A stretch of DNA of 64,000 bases from Adineta ricciae (GCA_905250025.1 CAJNOJ010000252.1:86269-150268), one strand, 5' to 3'; positions 1-11,640 are shown, counted from the first letter of the stretch. Program-made: numbers and translations. Notes: generated by a model not told the origin, from the sequence alone.

Positions 1-700
1 ACCATTGATCGACCATTAATCGACTGATATCGGAATTGAGAGCAGAAAAATTGACAGGCACTGGAGATTTCATGTGCACATTAAGTGTCAACATACATGA
101 GATATTGTAGAAGCACTTCAATGTCGATATGAACAATGATCGAGTTGGATAACAACCATAGAAAATATTTGCAACTGGATATGGATCATATGCGCATACC
201 TCGTAATGAAGGGTTCGATAAAGCGCAACAGAAGAATAACATAATGACGATAACATACAATTACAACCTTTGTGTAATTCTGAATTGATGTACACTTCGG
301 AAGACTGATCCACTGAAAAAAAACACTCGTATGTACACTGCTAATCAATCGATGAATTGATTTGGATGTAAAATACTTATTGAGAAATGACACGTGAACT
401 GACGAATTCTGTTCTGAGAAAAATCTCCAATGCATCGATAACTGCCCGTTCAGTTAGTTCACAAAACAGTGATAACAATTGGAAATAGCTCACGGCTATC
501 TTTCGATAATCATAATGAATAATATTTCCACCGTTGAGATTTTCTCTGAGATAATGTTTCCATCTATCAGAAATCAAATCGCTTTGACATAACTGATGAT
601 ATCGTGGCTGAATCTTTGTGAAAGTTGAATAAGGTGTTAATATTGAGCCGCATGGAGATGAGAGTAATCGATATATTTGATAAAGTTCAATAAATTAAGA
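1..700 (-). pseudogene. Decayed rotifer cysteine-rich secreted-family gene (runs off left edge)
   Basis: On the minus strand, 690 to 377 reads as a continuous peptide containing a CPCG motif, a 'Y-x-x-F...IQP...HQLC' stretch and a segment ending FVSSRVISQ. It then meets a TAA and continues in the same frame with another stop soon after. Between about 240 and 1 a further block has FYGCYP, TLKCFYN and a closing LMVDQW motif. I know this order from a large family of predicted secreted or membrane proteins in bdelloid rotifers, whose function is unknown. At least two in-frame stops and the loss of the middle show decay. The family call is from memory of its motif spacing; the stops are seen directly. 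Confidence 0.5.
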
Positions 701-1498
701 TTCCGTTGGATGTAGAATAGTTGTTGATTGAGTAAATACTTGTAAAAATACATAAACAGTGAAAATGATTATTGAACCGAGAATAAAACACAAATACAGC
801 CGCGTTGTATAACGCTGAAACCGTATTTATCGATACGTGTCAAAAGATTTTTTAAAGATGTTCAGTTCCATAATTTTCACTTGAATAGTTCTTTTGAATT
901 GATGAAAACGATGTTTGACTAAATATTTTCGGAGAAAAAACATCGTATTTTTTCAATAGTACTTTGAGTTTGTTGTACTTACAAGTACTTCTTTGTTCTG
1001 ATGTTCGATTCTGTTTTTGCATGATAAATAGCGAAAACTATATAATCAGTTTCTATACTCGATTACATATGTTACATTAAAATTATACTCTCTCAGCCAA
1101 TTCTATTACTACATCTCTAATAGAAGATTTGTTTTATATTACAAAACATTCATTCTCTTGGTTTTCGAAAACGTCTCACTCTTACCCTCACTAAACTTGA
1201 CTGGTTGATCAACGAGAGTGTTCTTTAGACTAGTACTTTTGCCTTCGTAATATTTGTCAAGGAAAGAGATCTGGTTGTCTGCACCATGAGAAAAAGTGAT
1301 ATTAACCTAACTTTCACCCGAAAATAATCGAATGAGATCCCTTCATAGACGGACAATATTAGAAAGTTTTGATAAGGTATTCGTCATTTTGTCAACAACT
1401 TTTCAAAATTTATCTTTAACTAAAGAATCTTCGTCACATGAGTGGCAGGGTTTGTTGGAAATTCTCTTCTCTTTTTAGAATAAAATCCATTTTGAGGC
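701..1498. other. Intergenic, no gene recognised
   Basis: No long open frame, RNA gene or clear repeat seen. AT-rich sequence ahead of the caspase-NHL gene. Confidence 0.5.
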
Positions 1499-3722
1499 AT
1501 GGCGTATGCACGACATCGAAGTAGTTCTCGTCGTAAATTGGCTTTGGTCATTGGAAATGGTGATTATGTGATGGGAAGGCCTTTGTTTAATACGAGAAAT
1601 GATGCAAAGCAAATGGCAAATGTTCTAATAGATCTCGGCTTTCTCATCTATGAGAATGAACCAAAACTCGATTTAACTTACGAGCAATTTTCAATAACAA
1701 TAGCGAATTTTCTCTGTTCAGTTAAGCGGAATGATTTGGTCTTATTTTATTTTGCTGGACATGGCATTCAGTGTGAGGTAAATAAATGTAAGAGCAATTT
1801 CTCTATCTATTGTTTTTTGCTGCAGGATCATAATTATTTGATTCCAATTGATAACTTCAAAGAAGAAAATCACGATTTAATCGAATTGAGTGGAACAGAT
1901 TTGAAAAGACGCGCAATTAATGCACAACGCTTCCTTAACGATCTCGATGACCGTGATCCGTTTACAGTTTTATTTTTCTTAGATTGTTGTCGAACATATC
2001 ATTTAAGACAGGAAGAATCAGAAAGAAATTCATCCCGAAATGCGTTCTCGACTCAAATTCATGGTCTAAAACCAATGTCTGTCAAAGCTGGATCATTAAT
2101 TGCATTTGCTTGTGCACCGGGAACAACTGCGGATGATGGAAATCAAAGAGAAAAGAATGGATTATTTACAAAACATCTTTTAAAACATCTTCCAACATCA
2201 AATGAAAGTATTTTTGGAGTACTGACAAATGTCTCGAAAGGAGTTGTTGAAGAATCAAATAAACAACAAATTCCACATCTCACTGTTGCAATGACAGAAA
2301 ATATTTTCTTATTCGATCAGCGTCAAGGTAAACATCATTTGGTTCGAAGAACACAGCAATCTGCATAAAGGGACGTACATTAGAGGAGTAGAACTCAACA
2401 GGCGGAATCAGTTGGATTGAAATTTCTTCAATTGTAACTGATTCTACTAGCTGTATCACTGAGAAATCTCTATTCTGAGAGGATTTTTTTTCAAATTTCA
2501 ATGAAAACTTTCTTCTTTTCGTTTTTAGGAAATCTTTCAACATCAATAAATCATTTGTCAATATCAGTGGAAAAGAAATCTTCTTTAAACAACAAGACTT
2601 CGACAACATCTCGTGAGTTGATCTTATTCTAGAATTGAAATTCATTTGTTCCGGTCAAGGAATAGATCTTAACATATTGATCAAAAGACGATCGAATATG
2701 AGATCACCAAATCTGAGATTTGACTTTGGAGAATTTTTTGTTGGCAATAGAACTAAGAAAACTTTCAACTTTTGTTTTAACTTTCAAATGATCTTTTACT
2801 TTTTTTCTCTTTTGTAGAAATCAAATGTAACCAATGGAGACGACAAGGAATCACTATCGCTGGAGGAAATGGTTCCGGAGACTGGTTAAATCAACTATCA
2901 ATTCCTTTTGGAATTTTTTTCAACAAATATTCACAAATTTTTGTTGCGGATCGGGGGAATCATCGAATTATGAAATGGGAACTAAATCATAATCAAGGAA
3001 AAGTTGTCGCTGGCGAAAACGGAAAAGGGAGATGGATTAATCAATTGAATTATCCGACGGATATGATTGTTGACGAAGAGTATAACTCACTTATCATTTC
3101 TGATCATAGAAATAGAAGAGTGATACGATGGTGGAATGAAGATCAGCAAGAGATTCTTATTGACAATATTTCATGTTCTCGGATAGTGATGGACAAATTC
3201 GGATTTCTTTACGTTTCTGATGATGAGAAACATGAAGTGAGAAGGTGGGAAATAAAAGCTAAAAGAAGAGAAGGAAAACTAGTTGCTGGTGGAAATGGAC
3301 AAGGATATCGGCTTAATCAGCTCAATAATCCTAACTATGTCTTCGTTGATGATGAACAGTCTGTTTATGTTTCAGATTGTGGAAATGATCGTGTGATGAA
3401 ATGGAGAAAAGATGCTGCGCAAGGAACTGTCGTTGCTGGTGGAAATGGTTGCGGAAGGAAGTTGAATCAACTGAATGGGTCTCAAGGGATCATAGTTGGT
3501 GAATTTGGGCAAGTTTTTGTTGCAGATAGTAATAATCATCGAGTCACGTGTTGGAGTGAAGGAGCTGAAGAAGGGGAAATCATCATTGGTGGAAATGGGC
3601 GAGGAGACGAACCCAATCAATTGTGGAGTCCCAATGGTTTATCACTTGATAGTGAAGGCAACCTTTATGTTGTTGATAGTGGAAATCATCGAGTGCAGAG
3701 ATTTGATGCAATTTGTGAATAA
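1499..3722 (+). CDS. Caspase-like peptidase fused to NHL-repeat beta-propeller (4 exons)
   Basis: Four exons join in frame: 1499-1777, 1826-2327, 2529-2612 and 2818-3722, giving 589 aa. The introns are 48, 201 and 205 bp, all GT-AG. Residues 12-260 form a caspase/metacaspase-type (C14) fold: strand LALVIGNGDY, catalytic His88 in FAGHG, and Cys148 in the strand LFFLDCCR (Cys147 precedes it), followed by a conserved CAPG-type loop. A short Ser/Thr/Asn-rich linker is encoded by exon 3. From about residue 295 to the end there are at least five NHL blades with the repeating pattern 'AGGNG-x-G-x3-NQL...V-x-D-x2-NHRV-x2-W'. Reading without the second splice stops soon after the caspase domain, so annotators may split this gene. 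The domains suggest a propeller-regulated cysteine peptidase in the cytosol. Substrate and activity are unknown. No TM or signal peptide seen. Confidence 0.8.
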
Positions 3723-4655
3723 AAAAAGTTTATAAAACAGGTCTAGACCAGTTGCTCGCAGAGCAAACTATTAGCATCATTATGAAGGAAATAATGAAAT
3801 CAAGATTAGTTAAGTAAATCAAGACGATTTTAACCGATTTCTTAGGAAAACTTTTTAACTAAATTTTAATACTGGTTATGCGTAGCGTGGGTAGAAGACG
3901 AAGCTGATATGGTCCCACTAAACCTGCGATACCAGTGACTCTAATAATAATGAGCTCACTGAAGCTATACTGATCGACTGAATTATACTCAGTTCACAGG
4001 CATATGTATATTGGTCATAGCCCCTATTTTAGCGTGCTCAGTCGCGTATCGAACTGTAGAAGAACATGTCTATCAACGGATCACTCACACTTTACAGTCG
4101 TACTCGAGTAGTGCAACTTTCAAATCATTATGGTCGAAATATGAAACTTTTAAAAATTCTTTTTTCACTGAATCTAGTCGAAATCTTCCTGATTTACTTA
4201 ACTAATCTTGATTCCAATTATTTCCTTCATAATTTTGCTAATACTTTACTCTACGCGTAAATGTCCATACGAGCAACTGTCCGTTTCCCAAAACCGCGCT
4301 TCTAATAAATTATAGTTTTATATTTAATTACGAAAATATCTATAGATTCATTGTAAAACATCGAGAAATTGCTATGAATTTCGATTAAGGACTAAACTAA
4401 CAACGATAACTCTGTTGAACTAGATACGAAATTCATTAAGCAAGAAAAACATTTTACGGCAAATAAATTCGAAAAAGCAAAAATATCAAGCGAAGCATCA
4501 AGATTTTCTCTAAACTGTCTGTTGATTTCGAAATAAAATTGAAATTGAATTTGACTGCCAATGTTTAGAACAGAAAGTTTGGAAATGATCTTTTTACGTT
4601 CAAAACACTTTTTAAAACTAGCTTCTCATTGGCAGCAGTTTTTACCGAGAAAACA
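3723..4655. other. Intergenic up to the start of duplicated block 1
   Basis: No supported gene. Two short overlapping open frames near 4011-4260 have no recognisable motif. Homology with the 34.4-45 kb block begins at about 4656. Confidence 0.45.
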
Positions 4656-4704
4656 TTGTGTACCCTATTGATGCACCTCATTCTATACCTGAACAGAACT
4701 AACT

Positions 4705-6270
4705 TTAAAGAGTATCGAATAGGAAACAATCTAAAATTACAATCGTGCGTAATGTATTAACACCCCGCATCGTCACCCTCAACGGCAGTTGATAAGTCGT
4801 AGCAAAGATTCAATAGATTTTTTGAATTGTTTTCTATAGAATTGTGATGGGACAACATACACGATAAATATCGTTACCGATGGGATAAATGAAATGAAAT
4901 AGCCTGTCACCTATAAACTCGAATTATGAGATGTTTTCACACATTCGGACATGAATGAAATAATCAAGCGAGGTATGGACAAAATAACCAGAGTTATTGA
5001 ACTAATGATAAGATGTTTATGTTCTTCGAGTTGTTGCCATAAATGCCGTTGATATGTTAATTGTCTTTGAGATGTTGCTCATTGACGAGCATTACGAAAG
5101 ATAATAAATACAGCAGAGAACAGGTTCGCACAGAATGGACCAAGAAAATGAAAGAGCGAAATAAATACATTATATCTGTGAAGTGCAGGAGGATAATGAA
5201 GTATACACCATACGCGTTTGTTCATGTTTATCATCGTATAATATGCGATACAATGGTTCGTGAATCATAGATATCGTAATAATCAATGGCAAAAAGATTA
5301 TCAGGATTCGTGCAGTACGTTTGCTCGATTGCTTTTTGAAATAAACGCCTTTATATACAGTAACCCATCTTTCAAGCGCTACACAGGCATTAAACCAATT
5401 ATCCGTATATAAGAACACTTTCAAAATGAATTCCAATAATCGACAACCGCCATGAAGAACAGATCGACTAACTGTTGGATTTATTTGAGTTAGAATAAGA
5501 AACCAGAACTTGGCTGTAAACATGGCTATTGTCAGAAGAGATGTAATAGATAATGCCAGGAGATACATTCCACATCCAGCTTCTCTTGATTCACGAACAC
5601 GGAATGTCAAAATACTATTCACCACACCGGTAACAAACATGATTAATGTAAATGCTGAACACCATTTGATTACATTAGTTTGACCGTTCATCGTTGCATT
5701 TGTAAAATATCATCACGTGTCAGTCCAATACCTTTTGCATAAAACTGACAACGATCACCAAAGAAACAATCCGTACAATTGCAAAACGTTGCCAATGGAC
5801 ACATCGAACCATCACTTAAACATTGTGCTCCATTCAAACAATACGTCGTATGTTGACACACTGAAAGAATGTGCTGAAATTTGAAACAATTAGCATGTCG
5901 CTCAAGAGTGCATAGACACATGTACGAATCATCAACGAAACACATTAAATGAAGATGAACTTGACATCGTTGAATTGGAGGTAAATGCCTCAATCGAGGA
6001 TTCAGAACTTCGTTCACTTGTGCACATCGTTGAGCACGACCAATTGAACTACTAGTAGAAACATTAACAGCATGGGACGTATGAAGAGAAGCAAAGTAAT
6101 AATTATCATCAATTCTCACGAAAACCGATTGAAAAGTATTTGGAGTATATATATGGTTGCAGTATGTTGAAATATCTTAAGCTTTTGTGAGATCATATAG
6201 AGTTTGGTTTGATCAAAACTGTTTGGAGAATGTAAAGCTTGAATACAACTTTCCTCATTCTCAGTCTCAC
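4705..6270 (-). pseudogene. EGF-like / seven-transmembrane receptor, decayed (block 1)
   Basis: Reading down the minus strand: an N-terminal ectodomain, an EGF-like module with spacing C-x5-C-x5-C...C-x-C-x2-C-x4-C (5860-5740), then TM helices including a conserved ACVALERW segment after TM3, then the TM5-TM7 region. The frame is broken several times. A TA-repeat slip near 6145 shifts frame relative to block 2. A stop falls after the EGF module at 5688, where TM1 is entered in another frame. The frame is lost again near 5215, and a 41-bp insertion lies at 5035-5075. It belongs to a rotifer EGF-7TM receptor family (class A-like) whose ligand is unknown. With this many lesions it is unlikely to make a receptor. 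Confidence 0.65.
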
Positions 6271-6491
6271 CCTAACTCGAAAAAAATATGCAAGTAACAT
6301 AATGAACACTTTATTTTACTAAGGGTGAAGTATAATATCAACATAAAACTTATCACAAATATACTTTTATTCAATTTAGATTTCTCACATCTCCGGTGGA
6401 AGAACAAGAAAAGTTTATTTGTCTCAGAAATAATAACCCAGATGGTATTCTTCGGTAAAACTGACGTTTAAACGATAAAATCTTATCGTGA

Positions 6492-6680
6492 GAGTGAGTG
6501 CGTGAATGAATATTCGTATTTATACGAATCACATCTATGTACCCTTATAGATATGTATTGAGAATTCAGAGAAGAAAAGTAAAGAATCTTCTCATTTTAA
6601 CATATGCACAGCAAAACTGATTTTGAAATCATTATACAATGGAACTTAGCTTTGATTCTTCGCATTTTTTATGATCGTGA
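6492..6680. repeat. 189-bp segment present only in block 1, flanked by 7-bp direct repeat
   Basis: The 7-mer atcgtga occurs at 6485-6491 and 6674-6680. In block 2 the sequence passes straight through one copy (about 36157). Either an insertion with a 7-bp target duplication or a repeat-mediated deletion in block 2 fits. No terminal inverted repeats seen. Confidence 0.5.
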
Positions 6681-6829
6681 TATTTGTTTGAATTTTACGC
6701 CTAATTCATTGATCAATACTTATTTGAGGAGTAAAAAGTAGCAGCATAGAGATTCTTTCACATTCTCCGTATGAATCATTGTAATTGTGTAAGAACGACA
6801 GCAAATTATGCATTTTCTTCTATTTGCTC

Positions 6830-6839
6830 TATATAAAAG
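6830..6839 (+). promoter_or_regulatory. TATA box of DUF4291 gene
   Basis: TATATAAAAG lies 44 bp ahead of the ATG at 6883 and is conserved at 36312-36321. Its position argues that the upstream in-frame ATG at 6808 is not transcribed. Confidence 0.5.
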
Positions 6840-6882
6840 ATGTTATTGCACAAGTGTAAGTCAGTCATATTGTGCGAAGAAT

Positions 6883-7654
6883 ATGGATTGGCTGGCTCAT
6901 TACGAGGCAAATACAGAATTATATGTCGATGCACAGCGTCGATGGCCAAGTCGACGAAGTCGACCGGGCGGAAAATGGATCTTAGCATCTTTTGATGACG
7001 AATCAGTTATAGTTTACCAAGCTTATAATGATGATATTGCAAAATATGCATGTGAAAATGGTCGCTTCGCTGGATGCCTAACTTATAACGAAAAACGAAT
7101 GACTTGTGAGATTGAAGTACCTTTTTACTATGATTTCAATGATGTCAAGATCTGTTTTAGGGATTAAAACAAGTTTTCTATGGATGATGTATCGATCAAA
7201 TTGGGCATCACGTCCAAATCAACAACATATTTTAGCTATTTGGCTGCGTCGTTCAGCATTTGATAGTTATCTTGCTCGATCTAATAATTCAGATACTGAT
7301 GAGTTACCTTCGGATTCAGCTGTACGTCTAAAAGGCCGGGTTCGTTTACAATGGGATCCTGATCATGATCCACAAGGTGAACCAACCATTGGTCGTCGAG
7401 CAATTCAATTAGGTTTAAGACAAGTGGAGAGCTTTCTCGATGGTCGTGATATTATTCGTATTGTTGATATTAGTTCATTCGTTCGAAATCAATATACGAA
7501 CGCTGTTTTACCAAAACGACGCCGCGGTCATGATCAGATTGATCAACTTCGTATTCCTGTTGTCAATATCTATGAACCTGAAGACGAACGAATTCGGCGA
7601 CATATTCAATTAGATTTGGTGGAAATGACAAACAACGTTAACATTTTTGAATAA
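6883..7654 (+). CDS. DUF4291 family protein (block 1 copy)
   Basis: Two exons, 6883-7105 and 7161-7654, encode 238 aa. Splicing the 55-bp intron (GTGAG...TTTTAG) restores the family hallmark RMTW-IKTSFLWMMYRSNW across the junction, which decides both splice sites. Other DUF4291 features are a VYQAY motif near residue 46, a 'VRLQWDPDHDP' segment, and 'RAIQLGLR' followed by 'IVDISSFV'. The family occurs in bacteria, fungi, amoebae and rotifers and has no established function; the size matches. The start at MDWLAHYEAN was chosen because the two copies agree from there on, differ in frame upstream, and share a TATA box 44 bp before it. The frame is intact, so the gene is probably functional. Its patchy taxonomic spread would fit horizontal acquisition, but that is inference. 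Confidence 0.85.
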
Positions 7655-8695
7655 AAATATGACGTGATACTTGACTTCGTTTATCAGTAGATTTATACAT
7701 TTGATAAACAATTCCAGAATATCAATTGCCTTGATTCGAAGACGATAGTTCTTGTGACGCTCACAGCTACACTCCTGTTCCAAAGAATCGAAATACCATG
7801 TATCAGAATTCGTACCATGAGTACAAACGTGTTTTAATATCAACTAGTTCTATTTTAAACTGAACTGGATTCATATAAAGTGTTGATAGTAGTCTATAAA
7901 AGTTCATTATTGGTTGTGATATAATCATTTTTCTACGCTTTACATTTTGATTGTTCATCACTTATTTAGTTGTGTTAACAAACGGACTATGCTACAAGAA
8001 ATCAAATGTGAGAACTTTTAGAATGGCCATAAAGAGTGCTGTGCGAATAATTTCCTTTGATACTAATGAGAGATTTGTTTCACTTGTGAATCCTAGAGAA
8101 ATGACAAGTTGGCAAGGCTTCACGAAGATAAGGTATCCCTCACATTGTTTTTGAATTATTATCAAATAGTATGACGGATTAAATCTAAAACATGTTCAAG
8201 TACGTGTGTTTTGAAATGGCAAAAGATGCTTTCCTCCAAATTACTTCGTGTAACACTGATCAATCTGTGAATTTTCAGTTTTGTTCTCGCCAACCGATAT
8301 TTGCCAGATACAGATGTCGTGCATCATCAATATAACCGGCTATTTAATCATTCTATCAGTTTTTTTATCCAATATAGGATTGATTACTTTCTTTACCGGC
8401 ATACGAACATATATAAGTATTGACTCATTTCCTACGATGTGTGTCAACGCAATCGGACAAAAAAGCATGACTTTTCTATTCACTCTTCATTTGTATTTTC
8501 GATCGAATCTCAGTAAGATATGACGTTAACAGCTGGTAAAGCATACTGCGTTATATGTGACAAAGAATTCTAAAAACAGCACAAGAAGCCAGACGTATGT
8601 TGTTTAAACATTCTACCCAATATATTATCGAACTTATAGAAACCGAACTGGTCAAGTTAATAGCACAACATACATGTAAAAGTCGAAGAGATTAG
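7655..8695. other. Intergenic, no supported gene
   Basis: Open frames at 7951-8154 and 8281-8523 are disrupted or changed in block 2, so they are not under coding constraint. Nothing else recognised. Confidence 0.5.
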
Positions 8696-9007
8696 TCGAG
8701 TATTAAAATTTCAATTCGAGTTCTAAATTTTTAAACTGTTAACTAATTGGCTATCAAATATTGACTAACAAAATGTTATTTATTAACCAATTGATTATTC
8801 AGTATGAAGGGTGAGCAAAGTCACCCTCAACCTCTAGATGATACATAATAATCAACTAGTTAATAATTCATAATCACGCAGCTATTAAATGATTAAGTAG
8901 TACTTAATAATTAATTATCGATTACCTTGTAGTCAGTTGGATGATAGTTAATAATCAATGAGTTACGAGGTTAAAAGTTGAAAACTCCGAAGATGTTTAA
9001 TACTCGA
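8696..9007. repeat. 312-bp fold-back element with terminal inverted repeats (block 1)
   Basis: The element starts TCGAGTATTAAA (8696-8707) and ends with the exact inverse TTTAATACTCGA (8996-9007). The arms keep an imperfect inverted relationship inward (ATTGATTAT/ATAATCAA-type words on both sides). Near the centre is a perfect hairpin, GGGTGA-gcaaag-TCACCC (8809-8826). There is no coding capacity. This resembles a MITE or fold-back element. No target duplication is evident, and the block 2 copy lies at the same place, so it predates the duplication. Confidence 0.5.
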
Positions 9008-9304
9008 ATCGAGTTAATGATTTGTACACTACTCATACCATTATTGTAATAGAGCAAATCGAAACGCTTTTATACAGTTTTTCTTTATGAATGAATGTTC
9101 GTTAAGAATAGAAAACGAAACGATCCTCTTGCATAATTTTATCGAAAAACAGCACATATGAATTACTACTAGAATAATCGATGAATCAGTGTGCTTATCA
9201 AAATAATAGAAAAAGAATTACAATCACGTTGAGTCATATACAAGTATTTGTAGAGATGGTCAATGCCGTGTTGAAAGGCTTTTGGAAGGTAATTGTATTA
9301 GATT

Positions 9305-9949
9305 TTACCGAGAAACCGGCGTATTCACTGCTGCCATTATGTTCCGATTGTACTGGGGCTGATCGTCTCGATACAAAGCAGCGGTCTCTGACATACAAAA
9401 GAACGATAGATAAAGAGATGAAAACATAATCAAACTAACCAGTATCAATCGAAGAGTCAGTGTCAGGCTCGTCCATAAGTTTAACTACTGCTTCCACAAC
9501 CTTAACTAATGACAGGTATTCAGATTCTGTTTCTGGATTTAGTAGTTCGATACATATTCTACCTGAAAAAGGAGCAAAAAATATAACAATACATTTAAAT
9601 CTTTTACGATACCATTCTTTTCAATATTCGGATGGCGAAGTTGAATTCCCATGTATACTGCAGGTGGCAAAAAAGGGTATGCTTTCGCCAGTCGTATTTG
9701 TATCGGAAGTTTTTTTCCATTGAAAGGCTCGCTAGATGGATATATCCAACCATATATAACAACGAAAGCAGCTGGGTCACTGGATGCGTTATTGTTCTCA
9801 CGTTCGTCCGTTGGAATGTTGTCACGTGCATCTTCTAAAGAACAACTTTGATGTTCATATACTCTCCTGGACGTTTCATCAGATAACCCAGACCAATTTT
9901 TGAGTTCTTTGTAATCTTTGTAGATTTGATCAAAAACACAATCTGCCAT
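9305..9949 (-). CDS. E2-like ubiquitin-conjugating enzyme (block 1 copy, 3 exons)
   Basis: Exons 9613-9949, 9440-9562 and 9305-9387 on the minus strand, with introns of 50 and 52 bp, encode 180 aa with every phase consistent. The protein shows the UBC fold in order: a 'YPSSEPFNGKKLPIQI' strand (about residue 70), YPFLPP (91-96), HPN at 106-108, active-site Cys116 in NGRICIELL, a helix ending in KLMDEPDTDSS, and the C-terminal TAALYRDDQPQYNR helix typical of E2s. The HPN-to-Cys spacing of 8 equals that of classical E2s. The tryptophan usually following the Cys loop is missing. It probably carries ubiquitin or a ubiquitin-like protein as a thioester. ATG 9949 was chosen because it is shared with the second copy. 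It lies 94 bp downstream of the regulator-like/TPR gene on the same strand. Confidence 0.8.
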
Positions 9950-10043
9950 TGACACGCAAAACTAAACGTGGTCAAATATCTGAAAACAAATAATCAAAGA
10001 CAAACATATTCGAAATTATTGATATAGGTAAGAATAAATCAGT

Positions 10044-10748
10044 TTAAGAGTTTTGAACTGGAAGTCCTCGAGCACGTATAGCGTTTTCTGCTTGTGCAAT
10101 CAATCCATGTTCGCCTTCGAGCTGTTTGAGATACGTGAGAAAAGCAGTTGGATGAAGGCGTGTTGCTGTTCCTGGTAAATTCCAATCCGTTTCCCCGCGT
10201 TTATTTGCTGCTGTTTCCAGCTTATGAGCCTGTTGGAAATATTTTAACGCAGAAATCGAATCATTGAGTTGTAAATACGATTTCCCTTGTTCAATGTGCC
10301 ATTTAGAAATGTCATGTGTGAGTCGAATTAACAGACTGGTATGAAAATCAAACATCTTGATCATTTGTACATACATCATCGCCCAATCTGCGTGCAATGC
10401 AAAGTCATGTGTATAAATGTAAATGTCATGCACAGTAAGATGTTTTTGAGCAATAATTGGTACGAGAGCACGACCGATTGTACCTGAGCAAATAATAAAG
10501 ACTTTGTCATTGATATGCTCGTTAATTTTCTTTGTAGCATCGTCAATCGTTCGAACAAACACAAGTGGAACATTGTTTGAATGGAACTCTCTCATCTCTT
10601 CGTTCAAAATAGACACGTCCATAGCGTCTGGGTCTTGCTTGGGTGTACCAGTAGTTATTTCATTGAATTCATCTTTCATTGATTGATAACTACCGTCAGT
10701 TTCGAAACTGACATCACACCAAATAATCACCGGTGAAGGAACACTCAT
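10044..10748 (-). CDS. Rotifer regulator-like domain protein with TPR-like tail (block 1 copy)
   Basis: 234 aa, single exon. Residues 1-125 alternate hydrophobic strands (VIIWCD, VPLVFVRTID, KVFIICSGTIG, IYIYTHD) like a receiver/Rossmann-type domain. I know this region as the N-terminal module of many bdelloid proteins that continue into TPRs or an ADP-ribosyltransferase domain. The stretch 'DISKWHIEQGKSYLQLNDSISALKYFQQAHKLE' (about 155-190) looks like one TPR unit. The protein then ends, so it is a short member of the family. It has no catalytic motif and is probably a cytosolic adaptor. A TATA-like tract (TATAAATATATAAG, minus strand) lies at about 10790-10803. The second copy is equally intact. 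Confidence 0.65.
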   Translation of the reverse strand: MSVPSPVIIWCDVSFETDGSYQSMKDEFNEITTGTPKQDPDAMDVSILNEEMREFHSNNVPLVFVRTIDDATKKINEHINDKVFIICSGTIGRALVPIIAQKHLTVHDIYIYTHDFALHADWAMMYVQMIKMFDFHTSLLIRLTHDISKWHIEQGKSYLQLNDSISALKYFQQAHKLETAANKRGETDWNLPGTATRLHPTAFLTYLKQLEGEHGLIAQAENAIRARGLPVQNS

Positions 10749-11640
10749 TGTAAAAAATAAATAACTGGTTGTCGTCTGTTGTGATGATAACTTATATATT
10801 TATACAAAAAGACGGTCGTCGTTGCTGGAAAAAAACATGCGAACACAGAACGCAAGTAAAAGGACAGGAAAAAACCAAAAATATTCAACTGGCACTTCGC
10901 TCCATCCAATCTGCATTGTATTCATGTTCGAAAGCCGAAAATGATCCGTACGTGACTCCTGAAAAAAGTTAATTTCTACTCAACATGTCGGAAGGTTACT
11001 GACGGCTATGGGATTATTCACATATACCTGCACTATACATAGCATGTTCTTTCGTTTTGTCTCTTCAAGCAATACGATTACATTTCGTGTCGCAACATAA
11101 TTCTTGATATTTTCCAACATACACTCTGGACTTATTCATACGACGATATTAGTAATCACTTTCCATGCCTGTCTTTTCACACCAACATGTCTCAAATTAA
11201 CAATTCGGTACATATTTGACTTGCATCAAGGTGAAATCCAACCGAGTCACTGTTCTTCTTTTACGAACGATATACGATATAATTCAGATGTTGATTCAGG
11301 TATTCACTATTGACGTCACTAAACAAATGAAAACTGATGACGAGCAAGTTATAACGAATCTTTGTTTTCTAGCATTTTAATGTCCCACAGACGAATGCTA
11401 AACCACTAACTATTCCCGAGCTTTTTCCTACAGTAATTCAATAATAACAGAGAAGAATTTGGTATGAGATCATGATTCATGACAGTTAATATTATTTATT
11501 CAATTTTGAAAAACTACACAGAGGGCCTGTAGGAGGATGAAAGATAAGTACATCCGACTGTGAACTATTTTTAGTTTAAAGTCAGAAAATACACATATAG
11601 AAGAACGAAAAGATTTATTAGCGTGTTTTGAGCTTTATTA
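10749..11640. other. Intergenic, no supported gene
   Basis: A TATA-like promoter tract for the minus-strand gene lies at about 10790-10803. The rest shows no conserved open frame between the two copies. Confidence 0.45.

Noticed and set aside
1778-1825. Reading the caspase domain without its first intron (frame stays open)
   Set aside because: The 48 bp begin GTAAAT and end TTGCTGCAG and would insert a Cys/Ser-rich stretch between the catalytic His loop and the next strand, which the fold does not have.
8281-8523. 80-codon hydrophobic plus-strand frame
   Set aside because: Shifted frame in block 2 (single-base deletion) with no constraint visible.
9181-9429. 82-codon plus-strand frame
   Set aside because: Antisense to exon 3 and an intron of the E2-like gene; disrupted in block 2.
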